Below, in pieces: positions 55,185 to 63,250 of a stretch of 64,000 nucleotides of DNA; positions within the stretch are counted from its first letter, which is position 1; each line of letters starts with the position of its first letter. The stretch is from Aureispira sp050633105. Lineage in GTDB: Bacteria > Bacteroidota > Bacteroidia > Chitinophagales > Saprospiraceae. The position numbers and the translations under genes are program-made. The stretch lies in assembly GCA_050633105.1 (NCBI GenBank), contig JBOEFW010000008.1, forward strand, positions 62,001 to 126,000, written 5' to 3'. The notes under the pieces were generated by a model. The model did not search any database, had not been told where the DNA came from, and saw only the letters and a list, made by a program, of their open reading frames with translations.

Positions 55185-55532
55185 TAGGCTATTATGTGTT
55201 TTTAAACTGCGAAGCAACGAACATTCTTGATGCCATCTAGAGCACTAAGAAGCGTTGGTTTAATTATAAAGATCTTATACAAAAATGTAAACAAAACAGT
55301 AGCTCATAGAGTTTACACTTAGCTATAAAGCAAAAATTACTAAAGAAACGTTCAAAAAAATATTGAAAAACTAACAGCCTATCAACTATCCTTCTTATTT
55401 TTGATCCTCTTAATAACAAGCAACAGTGCCCAAAGTAGCCCTTTAACAGCGACTATCAAAGGGCTGTTCTTATAAAAAAGTTTTTAGCAGCAATATTTGC
55501 TGAGAAACATTTCAAATGCTTATACTACGATC
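55185..55532. other. Gene-free stretch between smpB and a small lipoprotein gene
   Basis: No coding frame is supported. An inverted repeat agcccttt/aaagggct (55437-55444 and 55458-55465) is present, and its loop-plus-arm can also pair as aacagc/gctgtt (55445-55450 and 55463-55468), so two mutually exclusive hairpins exist. I looked for a tmRNA here because of smpB and found no alanine-tRNA-like ends. Confidence 0.4.
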
Positions 55533-55916
55533 ATGAAAAAAGGAATTTATTTCTTATTAGTACTAGTTACATTATGCTGGTACAGTTGCGGTACACCTAA
55601 TACAGAGGCTCAAGAAGGTGAGACAACAACGACTGTTCAAAAAGACGATAACTCTACAGAAACGCCTACAACACCTGCTCCTGAAGCGGGAGGAGCTAGT
55701 AAAATTACAGACGCTATTGTTAGTCAAGTTTGCGATTGTAAGAAAGAAGCGAAGAAAGAGGATGGTACGACAGATGTGGAGCGTATTCGTTCTTGTATGG
55801 GTGCGGCTAGTAGCACCGAATATGTCGCTAATTTGTTGGGGGCTTCTGCCAGTGACAAAGAGCGTACCGATGCTCAAAATGAGCTTATGAAAAGGACTGC
55901 TAACTGTCCTGAATAA
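55533..55916 (+). CDS. Small lipoprotein with Cys-rich C-terminal domain
   Basis: 127 residues from the ATG at 55533, which gives a normal signal peptide MKKGIYFLLVLVTLCWYSCG with a lipobox; the upstream ATG at 55497 would place it too far inside. After the lipid Cys comes a Thr-, Glu- and Pro-rich linker (GETTTTVQKDDNSTETPTTP) and then a ~60-residue domain with VSQVCDCKKEAKK, RIRSCMGAASS and a final TANCPE. The four Cys could form two disulfides. I do not recognise it. It is followed by another small lipoprotein gene, 90 bases on. Confidence 0.65.
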   Translation: MKKGIYFLLVLVTLCWYSCGTPNTEAQEGETTTTVQKDDNSTETPTTPAPEAGGASKITDAIVSQVCDCKKEAKKEDGTTDVERIRSCMGAASSTEYVANLLGASASDKERTDAQNELMKRTANCPE

Positions 55917-56006
55917 GGTTAGCCAACAGACAAAAATAAAAACTTGTATACATTTATAGATGGCCTTTGTGCCATTGAATCTTTCTAACTCTTTTAATTA
56001 TATATT

Positions 56007-56300
56007 ATGAAAACGCTAACAATCTTATTCTTGATGTTCACTTTGTCTTTCTTAACTGTAAGCTGTGAAGAAGCTCAAGAAGCAAAAGATACTACTACTA
56101 CTACAATAGACGATGCTAGTAAAACTGCAGGAGATGCAATGAATGATGCTGCTAAAGCTACAGGAGATGCAGTTGAAGCTACAGGAGATGCTGTAGAGGG
56201 AGCTGTAGAAGCAACAGGAGACGCTGTAGAAGGTGCTGCTGATGCAATGAAGGATGCTGCTGAGAAAACTGAAGAAGCTGTAACAGAAGGTGGACACTAG
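56007..56300 (+). CDS. Small lipoprotein with LEA-like Ala/Gly/Asp repeats
   Basis: 97 residues. The signal peptide (MKTLTILFLMFTLSFLTVSCEE) has a lipobox at SC. The remainder is almost only Ala, Asp, Gly, Glu, Thr, Val and Lys, in repeats of the type ATGDAVEATGDAVEGAVE, spaced near 7-11 residues and flanked by DAMNDAAK and DAMKDAAEK. The pattern resembles LEA-type or apolipoprotein-like amphipathic helices. Such a protein would lie on a membrane surface or form a rod; the function is unknown. Confidence 0.7.
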   Translation: MKTLTILFLMFTLSFLTVSCEEAQEAKDTTTTTIDDASKTAGDAMNDAAKATGDAVEATGDAVEGAVEATGDAVEGAADAMKDAAEKTEEAVTEGGH

Positions 56301-56325
56301 ATTCATCTTGTTCTTTTAGAAGAAC

Positions 56326-56361
56326 AATACCTTATTGCGCGATGCAGTAAGGTATTTTTTT
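56326..56361 (+). terminator. Terminator of the LEA-like lipoprotein gene
   Basis: Arms at 56326-56338 and 56344-56356 (aataccttattgc/gcagtaaggtatt, one G-U pair) with a 5-base loop, followed by a run of T. Confidence 0.85.
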
Positions 56362-56383
56362 GTGTCTAGAAATTGGTAAAAAA

Positions 56384-57046
56384 TTAGCTAGGTTTGATGT
56401 AGAGATTCTGTGCTACTTTTTGAGTGATGGTATGGAGCTGTTGTCCATTGATACGAATTTGACGAGATTGGTCATAGTCGTAAATGTCTAGGATTTCGAT
56501 GTGTGCTCCTAGAATGAGTTCACATTGTTCCAAGTAACGCAAGAAGGCACTAGAATCTTCTTGTACTGCTACAATAGTTGCACTTTGTCCTTTGGGAACA
56601 TCTGCCAAGGAGGTAGGAGAGCGTTGTTCAAAATTACCATATTGATCGGGGATCGGATCGCCGTGGGGATCTACTTTTGGATAGTCCAAAAAGCGTTCGA
56701 GTTGCTCAATCAATTTGGGAGACTGGATGTGTTCCAATTGTTCTGCGACTACGTGCACTTCATCCCAAGAAAAATCAAGTTTGTCGACCATAAACGTCTC
56801 CCAAAGTCGATGTTTACGTAGTAAATCAATCGCAACGGCTTTACCCTCTTCACTGAGTCGCGCCCCTTTGTACTTAACATAGAGGACATATTTTTTTTCA
56901 GTCAGGCGCTTAAGCATGTCTGTGACAGAAGCGGCGGCTGTACTCATAGCCTCCGCAATGGCACTAGTAGAAACAATAGCGTTCTCTCTACCAGAGATTT
57001 TAAAAATAGCCTTGAGGTAATTTTCTTCTGTTTGCGATAAGCTCAT
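56384..57046 (-). CDS. DtxR/MntR-family metal-dependent transcriptional regulator
   Basis: 220 residues from the ATG at 57046 (MSLSQTEENYLKAIFKI, the family's usual start); an upstream ATG at 57163 would overlap tatC. The winged helix has VSTSAIAEAMSTAAASVTDMLKRL and YKGARLSEEGKAVAIDLLRKHRLWETFMVDKL. The dimerisation/metal domain has WDEVHVVAEQLEHIQSPKLIEQLERFLDYPKVDPHGDPIP, with the Glu-x2-His metal ligands and DPHGDPIP. A C-terminal FeoA/SH3-like domain follows (SLADVPKGQSATIVAVQ). It probably represses Mn or Fe transporters when metal is bound. A TAACTTTG -7-like element lies at 57095-57088, between tatC and this gene. Confidence 0.9.
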   Translation of the reverse strand: MSLSQTEENYLKAIFKISGRENAIVSTSAIAEAMSTAAASVTDMLKRLTEKKYVLYVKYKGARLSEEGKAVAIDLLRKHRLWETFMVDKLDFSWDEVHVVAEQLEHIQSPKLIEQLERFLDYPKVDPHGDPIPDQYGNFEQRSPTSLADVPKGQSATIVAVQEDSSAFLRYLEQCELILGAHIEILDIYDYDQSRQIRINGQQLHTITQKVAQNLYIKPS

Positions 57047-57116
57047 AGCAATCGTTCTATGGTGTTCTGTTAGCTTTATACCAAGTGCAAAGTTAACGGA
57101 AAAGGAAGATATTCGG

Positions 57117-57953
57117 TTATAATTCTGCTTCTCGTTTCTTGGTTTGTTTGGCGGCAATACCAATACTTAATTCATAAAGAATGTAAATGGGAATACCAAT
57201 AATGACTTGTGTCATGACATCTGGAGGTGTTACAAAGGCCGCGACCACTAAAATGCCTACAATAGCATGTCGACGATAGGTCCGCATGAACGTGTCGGTA
57301 ATTAGACCCATTTTAGCGAGATAATAAACAATAATTGGCAATTCAAATACAATACCTACAGGCACTGTAAACATAATCATATAGTTGATCATAGAAGTTG
57401 CCTTAATCATATTACCACTAGAAGTTGCATTAACCATTGGTAACTCATAACCTAACAAGAAATTAATAGCGAAAGGGGAGAGTACAAAATAGCCAAAACA
57501 AATACCAAGCAAGAATAAAAAACTGCCTACGGCAACAACACTATTGGCGGCTTTGCGTTCTGTGGTATACAATCCAGGTTTGATAAATCGCCAAAACTCC
57601 CACAATAGATAAGGAAAAGCTAAAATTATGCCTCCAAAGATACAGACCTTGATGTGTAATAGAAAGGCTTCGCCCATTTCTAGCGTTACTAAGTTGACTA
57701 CTACAGGATCATAGCACATGCTCTCTCCTAAATTTAACCATTTAGAAAGGCTACATAGGAGGCGATAGGTTAGAAAGTCTTCTCGTAAAGGACCAAAAAT
57801 TACAATTTGGAAAATAGAACGCGTTGCAAAAAACACAAATACACCAGCTAGTAGAATGCTGATAACCATACGAATAAGATGCACGCGCAACTCTTCTAGA
57901 TGTTCTATAAAAGACATCTCTTTCTCTTCGACTGGTAAGGGAGTATCGGACAT
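57117..57953 (-). CDS. tatC: Sec-independent protein translocase TatC
   Basis: 278 residues with six membrane helices. The N-terminal MSFIEHLEELRVHLIR is the conserved TatC signature that binds twin-arginine signal peptides. FPYLLWEFWRFIKPGLYTTERKAA, with the conserved Glu in the first periplasmic/cytoplasmic boundary, and FELPIIVYYLAKMGLI are typical. A short acidic lead (MSDTPLPVEEKE) precedes the signature. The protein is the receptor of the Tat export pathway. No tatA/B gene is adjacent. Confidence 0.95.
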   Translation of the reverse strand: MSDTPLPVEEKEMSFIEHLEELRVHLIRMVISILLAGVFVFFATRSIFQIVIFGPLREDFLTYRLLCSLSKWLNLGESMCYDPVVVNLVTLEMGEAFLLHIKVCIFGGIILAFPYLLWEFWRFIKPGLYTTERKAANSVVAVGSFLFLLGICFGYFVLSPFAINFLLGYELPMVNATSSGNMIKATSMINYMIMFTVPVGIVFELPIIVYYLAKMGLITDTFMRTYRRHAIVGILVVAAFVTPPDVMTQVIIGIPIYILYELSIGIAAKQTKKREAEL

Positions 57954-58091
57954 AAAAGCGCTTCAATGAAGTTAAAAAAGCTCCTCCTTATAAATTATTA
58001 AGGAAGCCGCTAAAATACAAAAAAATGCGCATAGACTACTATTCCGTCGAGAATTGTCCAGTAAAAACTAACGTAAAAATAGAAAAGGTAA

Positions 58092-58793
58092 TTACAGCAG
58101 TTCTTTGAGTAGTTCTACTAAATCGTCATCGTCACTTGCATGGCGATTACTTTTGATTTCTTTGATGACATCATCATCTAAATACAGCTCTTTTAGGATA
58201 TTGAGGGCGTTGTATTTTTCTTTATTATCACGAGAGTGATAATTGTATAAAATTTGGCGAGCGGCCAATTCTTTTTGTACTAAACCATTGTTTTCAATGG
58301 CTTGGGTGGTGTCAATTTTAGGAGCTTCGTTGGTACTTTTGCCACGGGTAAAGATGCTCAAAAAATCTTTGGGTTTGCGGACATTGGAGCCCAATAAACC
58401 ATCTTCATTGATTTCATTGTGGATATCCAAATCGACTTCAGTGACTTTTCTTGACAATAGAAAATCATTTTCATCCAAGCCTAAATCTTCTCCTTCTAAA
58501 GGGTCTTTATTTTTCTTAGGATCGCGTTTGGCAATGGCAGGGGGTAAGGAAATCCCCTTATTCGCGGCTTCGACTTCCTCTTCCTGTTGTGTCCACTCCA
58601 ACAAATCGTCTTGCTGTTCTTCAATTTCTTTCTTCTGCTGCTCGTCCTTTTCTTGCTCTTTCTGGCGTTCTAGAGCGGCATTGATTCCCATCAATTCGGC
58701 TTTATCACTTTCTTCTTCTTGGTAATTGATAGAAACTTTGTCTTGGAAATCTTCTTCCTCGTCGTATTTTTTTCCTGCTCTTTTCTTTGCCAT
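58092..58793 (-). CDS. Acidic coiled-coil protein of unknown function
   Basis: 233 residues, mostly charged. The start MAKKRAGKKYDEEEDFQDK is followed by a Glu/Gln/Lys-rich coiled coil (ALERQKEQEKDEQQKKEIEEQQDD, ~38-62), a disordered linker (AIAKRDPKKNKDPLEGEDLGL), and a helical end with NNGLVQKELAARQILYNYHSRDNKEKYNALNILKEL and an acidic DDDDLVELLKELL. No signal peptide, membrane helix or known motif. It stands alone between tatC and the AAA/TOPRIM pair. No function is assigned. Confidence 0.65.
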   Translation of the reverse strand: MAKKRAGKKYDEEEDFQDKVSINYQEEESDKAELMGINAALERQKEQEKDEQQKKEIEEQQDDLLEWTQQEEEVEAANKGISLPPAIAKRDPKKNKDPLEGEDLGLDENDFLLSRKVTEVDLDIHNEINEDGLLGSNVRKPKDFLSIFTRGKSTNEAPKIDTTQAIENNGLVQKELAARQILYNYHSRDNKEKYNALNILKELYLDDDVIKEIKSNRHASDDDDLVELLKELL

Positions 58794-58918
58794 AAGTTGT
58801 GGTCGTTATTTAGCTGCACGGCTCTTTATTATCAGAAGCCTCTGGGGTTCTTAGGTCTTTAAAAGTACATATAAAGTATGACTTTTGCAATGTTTTTGGA
58901 AAAGAAGGTGGAGGGACC

Positions 58919-59611
58919 TTACTTGTTAGGAAAGAGTCTTAGGAACTCTTTCAGTGGATTTAAGGTGGGATGTTGTAAGTCAAAGGTAATTTTATCTCCT
59001 GTGCGTGCTAGAATATTATCAAGGCGATTGATGCTACAATACTCTCCTACATTTTTTCTGAATTTACTAGTAAAACAAGTATGTAGTCTAACATAATTTC
59101 CGATCCATAGCTTTATAAATTGTTTTTCTGTGAGTGTTTTCCCTTTTTCTAGAATGCAGCCTTGCCAAGCTTCTAAACAGTCTGCATGTGGCGAAGGTTG
59201 TGTTTTAATGGCTCTTAGAACGGTTTCTAATTCTCCTGTGCCTTCCACATTCATAAAGTAACAAGCCAATTCTACTGTGGTATCTTCCTCTATAGGAATG
59301 GTGTAAAGTGTATTTGTTGTTTGAAAAACATTGGTGGAACCATAGGCTTCTTCTACCACTTCATTTAGAAAATCTAGCCGTTCTTGCAGGCTATGTGTAT
59401 CTTGATCTATAACAAGGCCAATGCGTCTTATTTTTCCTCTTGTTATCTCGTTAATTTTTGCCTTTAGATCAAGGACCAATTTACGCTTACTTAGCGATTT
59501 CATAGCAGTAGACTGGAAACTGCAAGTGTTTTCTTGAACAGTATTAAGCTCTTTAGCTATGGCGGCTAAAAACTGTACATCATCTTCTCCTTCTGTTATG
59601 ATCGCATTCAT
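58919..59611 (-). CDS. TOPRIM-like DUF3226 protein, partner of the AAA ATPase
   Basis: 230 residues. The start MNAIITEGEDDVQFLAAIAKEL has the catalytic Glu of a TOPRIM fold, and IRRIGLVIDQDTHSLQERLDFL has the DxD pair near residue 70, so both metal-binding motifs are retained. A helical C-terminal part (WQGCILEKGKTLTEKQFIKLWIG) follows. These features suit DUF3226 proteins, which occur beside AAA_15/AAA_21 ATPases. The predicted activity is metal-dependent nucleic-acid cleavage or binding, under ATPase control. It starts nine bases after the ATPase stop codon and is almost certainly co-translated with it. Confidence 0.78.
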   Translation of the reverse strand: MNAIITEGEDDVQFLAAIAKELNTVQENTCSFQSTAMKSLSKRKLVLDLKAKINEITRGKIRRIGLVIDQDTHSLQERLDFLNEVVEEAYGSTNVFQTTNTLYTIPIEEDTTVELACYFMNVEGTGELETVLRAIKTQPSPHADCLEAWQGCILEKGKTLTEKQFIKLWIGNYVRLHTCFTSKFRKNVGEYCSINRLDNILARTGDKITFDLQHPTLNPLKEFLRLFPNK

Positions 59612-59620
59612 GGTCTTTTT

Positions 59621-60670
59621 TTATTCTCCTCTAAAAGCTTGGTTGTTTTCTATTTTGTGTTGTAGAATATCAGGGGGCATGACAGTGCCAATGATCTTAT
59701 TGGTTTTGTAATGCCTAGCCATTTCTATGTAGCATGCTTTAGTATTTTCTTCTTGCTCTAAGGCTATTTTGTTAAAGGCGTTGGCCATTTCTTTACTGTG
59801 GGTAGTGGCAAAGACTTGGACGTTGAACTGTTTGGCCCACTTAAATATTAGCTCCCATACTTGTTCTTGATTGCTGTAATGGATACCATTTTCTATTTCG
59901 TCTATTAGGATGATTCCATTTTGGAATCTTAATAGACCTATTACCACTCGAACTAATTTTGTGATAGCATCGCCAAAAAATTCTATGGGGAGCAAAGGCT
60001 CATTTGCTCTTTGTGCGTACAGATTAGGTTGACCGACTACTATAACTTTTAGTGCTGTAATACTTGGATCTATAGTCTGTACTGCTTCTAGAATATGATG
60101 ATCTTGTTCTAATAACTCAAATTGGCTGTAATGCTTTGCTAAAATAGTGGGTTGTAAATTAGTTCCTGTTGATTGAATCCCAATAAGAATTTTTCTTAAT
60201 GGTTTAATAGCGGTTTCTGTTGGTTGGATAATATCTAGAGAAGGGCGATGAGAACCGTGTTTCGCTTCTAATTCTGCTTTGGCATAAAGCTGGTCATCAA
60301 TACAAGATACTAAAGAGAGTTTACCTGTATTACTAATTTCTTCTAATTGAAAGGACATGCTAAGGCTTGTTTTTTGTTGACTAGCCCAACCATGTTCAAT
60401 AGTAATGGTTTGGTTTGGTTGTTTATTGTAAAATAAATCATTCCAGTCATTAAAAGAACCATCACCTACCCAAGATTCATTATTGTTATAACGAAATATT
60501 TTTAAATGTGGAATGGATGGAAAAGGATTAGTATCCCCCAAAAAAATCCCCTCCAACAAAACAGTCTTCCCAGAATTATTCAGGCCCCCAATCAAATTGA
60601 CTTGTCCAAAACCCTCTAATTGGAAGTCCTCAAAGCATCTAAAGTTTTTGATATGTATACCTTCTAACAT
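59621..60670 (-). CDS. AAA (AAA_15/OLD-like) ATPase
   Basis: 349 residues of SMC/ABC-like ATPase. Seen: LEGIHIKNFRCFEDFQLEGF, Walker A GGLNNSGKTVLLEGIF near residue 33, the signature-like PIEFFGDAITKLVRVVIGL near 230, Walker B GIILIDEIENGIHYSNQEQVW near 255 and the switch His in VFATTHSKEMANAF near 285. No nuclease domain is fused; the TOPRIM activity is encoded by the next gene. This division resembles two-gene phage-defence modules such as PARIS (ATPase plus TOPRIM effector) and the fused OLD/GajA nucleases. The function in this organism is inferred. Confidence 0.85.
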   Translation of the reverse strand: MLEGIHIKNFRCFEDFQLEGFGQVNLIGGLNNSGKTVLLEGIFLGDTNPFPSIPHLKIFRYNNNESWVGDGSFNDWNDLFYNKQPNQTITIEHGWASQQKTSLSMSFQLEEISNTGKLSLVSCIDDQLYAKAELEAKHGSHRPSLDIIQPTETAIKPLRKILIGIQSTGTNLQPTILAKHYSQFELLEQDHHILEAVQTIDPSITALKVIVVGQPNLYAQRANEPLLPIEFFGDAITKLVRVVIGLLRFQNGIILIDEIENGIHYSNQEQVWELIFKWAKQFNVQVFATTHSKEMANAFNKIALEQEENTKACYIEMARHYKTNKIIGTVMPPDILQHKIENNQAFRGE

Positions 60671-60796
60671 GATGTAGAATACGATTAGTGAATGGATAAA
60701 GTTGCATTTTGGAGCACAATTTATTCACAACAATAAAAAATGCTCCACTAGGACAAGATAAGAAACAATAAGAGAAATAGATCAGAAGAAGGCCAT

Positions 60797-61567
60797 TTAA
60801 CTCCCTTGCTTAACCGCCACCACGCCCAAGCATTTCCACGTAAGTACATTCCCATGCCCATCCAATTGTTCTTGAATCATCAAATCTTCCTGCCACTCCA
60901 CGACCTCAAATCCAATTTGATGGAGGTACGTTTGTAGTTTGATCGGAGGATAAAATTGTTCCCAATGGGTCGCTTGGTCAAAATTGAGTGGTGTAATGAA
61001 AATAAGCGTGCCATTAGGGCGCAATACCCGTTGCATTTCTAGTAAGCCTTGAGCAGGATCTTGTAGGCGGTCCAATAAAAAACTATTCAATAATAAATCT
61101 TGACTGTTGTCCGCAAAAGGCAATTGAGAGGCTTTGGCTAGCCCCAAGGACAGGTTGGATAATGGCGGCTCTTTTAAGGTTAAATTAGGAGCAAATCCCT
61201 TATGGGAGAGATCCAAAACTAATTCTTTGCCTTGTACCCAGAATTCCTGCGCCTGTCGCAGCATTTGGTAACTGTAATCAATTCCCCAACAAGTTGCTTG
61301 GGGGTGATTTTGTGCTAGTGTAGCAATCCAGCGACCTATTCCACAACCTATTTCTGCAATCTGTTGAGGGGCTTTAGGATAATGCGGTGTCGCAAAATCT
61401 AAGACCGCTTGCATCGAATAACCTCCCCACCAATCATCGGCTAAGTGCAAGGCCGCTTGTCGGACGACCATGCTGTCAAATCGTTCGTAGGGATCTTTTT
61501 GGTAATCTGTTGCTGTTTTATAGCAATAAATAGGAATGTTTTTTCTATACGATAGTGGTGTTTTCAT
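60797..61567 (-). CDS. Class I SAM-dependent methyltransferase
   Basis: 256 residues. Motif I reads IAEIGCGIGRWIATLAQN near residue 75 (GxGxG), motif II follows with CWGIDYSYQMLRQAQE, and SQLPFADNSQDLLLNSFLLDRLQDPAQGLLEMQRVLRPNGTLIFITPLNFDQATHWEQFYPP is a typical Methyltransf_11 post-motif sequence. The ~50 N-terminal residues include YDKDPYERFDSMV-like lid sequence. The substrate is unknown; it is not linked by operon spacing to a diagnostic pathway. It is 127 bases upstream of the AAA gene on the same strand. Confidence 0.85.
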   Translation of the reverse strand: MKTPLSYRKNIPIYCYKTATDYQKDPYERFDSMVVRQAALHLADDWWGGYSMQAVLDFATPHYPKAPQQIAEIGCGIGRWIATLAQNHPQATCWGIDYSYQMLRQAQEFWVQGKELVLDLSHKGFAPNLTLKEPPLSNLSLGLAKASQLPFADNSQDLLLNSFLLDRLQDPAQGLLEMQRVLRPNGTLIFITPLNFDQATHWEQFYPPIKLQTYLHQIGFEVVEWQEDLMIQEQLDGHGNVLTWKCLGVVAVKQGS

Positions 61568-61640
61568 GGTCTAGAGAGAGGCATTTTAATCCCTATTGGT
61601 TAGCTGTTGTATTTCTAATGAAGCAACATAGATTCTATGG

Positions 61641-62213
61641 TTATTTTCCAAAATCAATGGCTCCACCTGTCCAAGTTTGTGCTTCCTTAATAGCAGGTAA
61701 AATTTCTTCTGGAGTATCTACAAATTGCCACATTTGAGCGTGTTTTTCTTGTAAGAACTGTCCGTCAATGCATTGTTGAAGCATGGCTTGGAGTGGCTGG
61801 TAATAACCTTGGGTATTGAGAATAACGATGGGTTTATCAAAAAGACCTAAGCGTTTGAGCGTCATCACTTCTAGCAATTCTTCTAAGGTGCCCGTTCCTC
61901 CAGGGAGCGTAATGATGGCATCAATTCCTTCTAAGAACTTGGCTTTGCGTTCATGCATGGTGCTGGTGAACTCAAAGTCAGTGACGCCTTGGTGTGCCCA
62001 TTCTACTTCATTCATAAATTGTGGCATAATGCCTTTGATTTGACCGCCTTCTGCCAAAACCGTATCGGCTAATTGCCCCATTAGACCAGTGGCCCCACCT
62101 CCATAAATGACTGAAACTTGCGCCGTGACTAAGGCTTTGGCCAATTGTTGAGTGGCTTCAAAATAGATAGGAGCGATGGATGGGCTAGAGGCCGCATAAA
62201 CACAGACTTTCAT
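61641..62213 (-). CDS. LOG-family protein (cytokinin riboside 5'-monophosphate phosphoribohydrolase)
   Basis: 190 residues from the ATG at 62213 (MKVCVYAASSPSIAPIYF); an upstream ATG at 62240 adds nine residues. The Rossmann-like LOG fold has VIYGGGATGLMGQLADTVLAEGG, the Arg in MHERKAKFLEG, and the diagnostic ITLPGGTGTLEELLEVMT (PGGxGTxxE). Members hydrolyse nucleoside monophosphates to free base and ribose phosphate. The bacterial role is usually nucleotide salvage or clean-up; cytokinin synthesis is not implied. Confidence 0.9.
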   Translation of the reverse strand: MKVCVYAASSPSIAPIYFEATQQLAKALVTAQVSVIYGGGATGLMGQLADTVLAEGGQIKGIMPQFMNEVEWAHQGVTDFEFTSTMHERKAKFLEGIDAIITLPGGTGTLEELLEVMTLKRLGLFDKPIVILNTQGYYQPLQAMLQQCIDGQFLQEKHAQMWQFVDTPEEILPAIKEAQTWTGGAIDFGK

Positions 62214-62275
62214 AGTTGTTTTTTTTGCGAAGCTACACATTATTCTTGACGCTACGAAGCCAAAACTAAAGAGCT

Positions 62276-63178
62276 TTATGCTTGCAAAAGGAGTTGTAGT
62301 AATCCTTCTCGCATAGCGTGATCTGATACAATCATTTGATTGGTGGGAAGGTGTTCTTGTACAAACTCAATGAGCAGGGCAGACATGACACTCAATTTAG
62401 CACGTGTTGCCTTGAGATTTGGAATTAAGAGACGATCAGCATAATTGCTTTGTACAAGTTGTTGGGTGACGGCTTCAAAAGCAGTGCGATTAATAAAAGA
62501 ATGAGCAGAACCTTCTACCCGAGTACCTGCGAGTTGATCTAGCATATTGAAGGAGCCAGAAGAACCAATGAAGTGTTCTATTTTATATTGTGTTAAGATT
62601 TGTATAAAATCAGCAAGTATGCTTTGTAAGTGTGCTTTTAACGCGGCTTTGTCTTCCGCTTTAATAGGATCACTTTTTTGGAAGCGTTCATATAAAACAG
62701 CAACACCTATAGGATAGCTTTGAGCCCAATAAAGGGTCTGTTGATTGCCAATAATAAATTCTACACTGCCGCCGCCAATATCCATAATGAGCGAAGGTCG
62801 TTCTGATAATGGAGCCGCATGACGCACTCCTTCATAGATCAAGCGCGCTTCTTTCTCACCAGATATAATATCTATTTTAATGTCGGAAACTTGTTTCGCT
62901 GCTTGTATAAAGGCAGGGCTATTGGTCGCGCGACGTAAGCCCGCTGTTCCCAATGCATGTACTTGTGCTTGGGGGTATTGTTGTAATAAATGATGAAAGG
63001 CTCTAAAGGCTTCTACTCCTCGTTCAAAAGCATTTTTACCAATTTTATCAATGCCTTCAGCGGCCAATTCGACATAATGACGCATGTTGTCAATACGTTT
63101 AAATTGTCCTTTTTCATCCACTTGAAAAAGATTTAAAGTAAAGGTATTGGTGCCGCAATCTATAACTGCTACTTCCAT
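62276..63178 (-). CDS. Ppx/GppA-family phosphatase (exopolyphosphatase/guanosine pentaphosphatase)
   Basis: 300 residues from the ATG at 63178 (MEVAVIDCGTNTFTLNLFQV, the phosphate-1 loop); an upstream ATG at 63220 adds 14 residues. Seen: HALGTAGLRRATNSPAFIQ, IISGEKEARLIYEGV, the second phosphate loop LIMDIGGGSVEFIIG and IGSSGSFNMLDQLAG. It lacks the C-terminal HD domain of the longer E. coli Ppx, as is usual for the ~300-residue members. It degrades polyphosphate or pppGpp. Confidence 0.9.
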   Translation of the reverse strand: MEVAVIDCGTNTFTLNLFQVDEKGQFKRIDNMRHYVELAAEGIDKIGKNAFERGVEAFRAFHHLLQQYPQAQVHALGTAGLRRATNSPAFIQAAKQVSDIKIDIISGEKEARLIYEGVRHAAPLSERPSLIMDIGGGSVEFIIGNQQTLYWAQSYPIGVAVLYERFQKSDPIKAEDKAALKAHLQSILADFIQILTQYKIEHFIGSSGSFNMLDQLAGTRVEGSAHSFINRTAFEAVTQQLVQSNYADRLLIPNLKATRAKLSVMSALLIEFVQEHLPTNQMIVSDHAMREGLLQLLLQA

Positions 63179-63250
63179 TTGAAGGGAGGGGTTTAGTGTT
63201 TGAGTGAAATTGAAGAGCAATTAATTGCTCCTTACTTCCAAACAGAACAA

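Noticed and set aside
55185..55532. tmRNA (ssrA) gene near smpB
   Set aside because: No alanine-tRNA-like acceptor ends, no T-arm and no tag-like frame could be found in this stretch.
58919..60670. Calling the AAA/TOPRIM pair PARIS
   Set aside because: PARIS has a larger ATPase and a DUF4435 effector; here the ATPase is 349 residues and the effector looks like DUF3226. Only the general two-gene design is shared.
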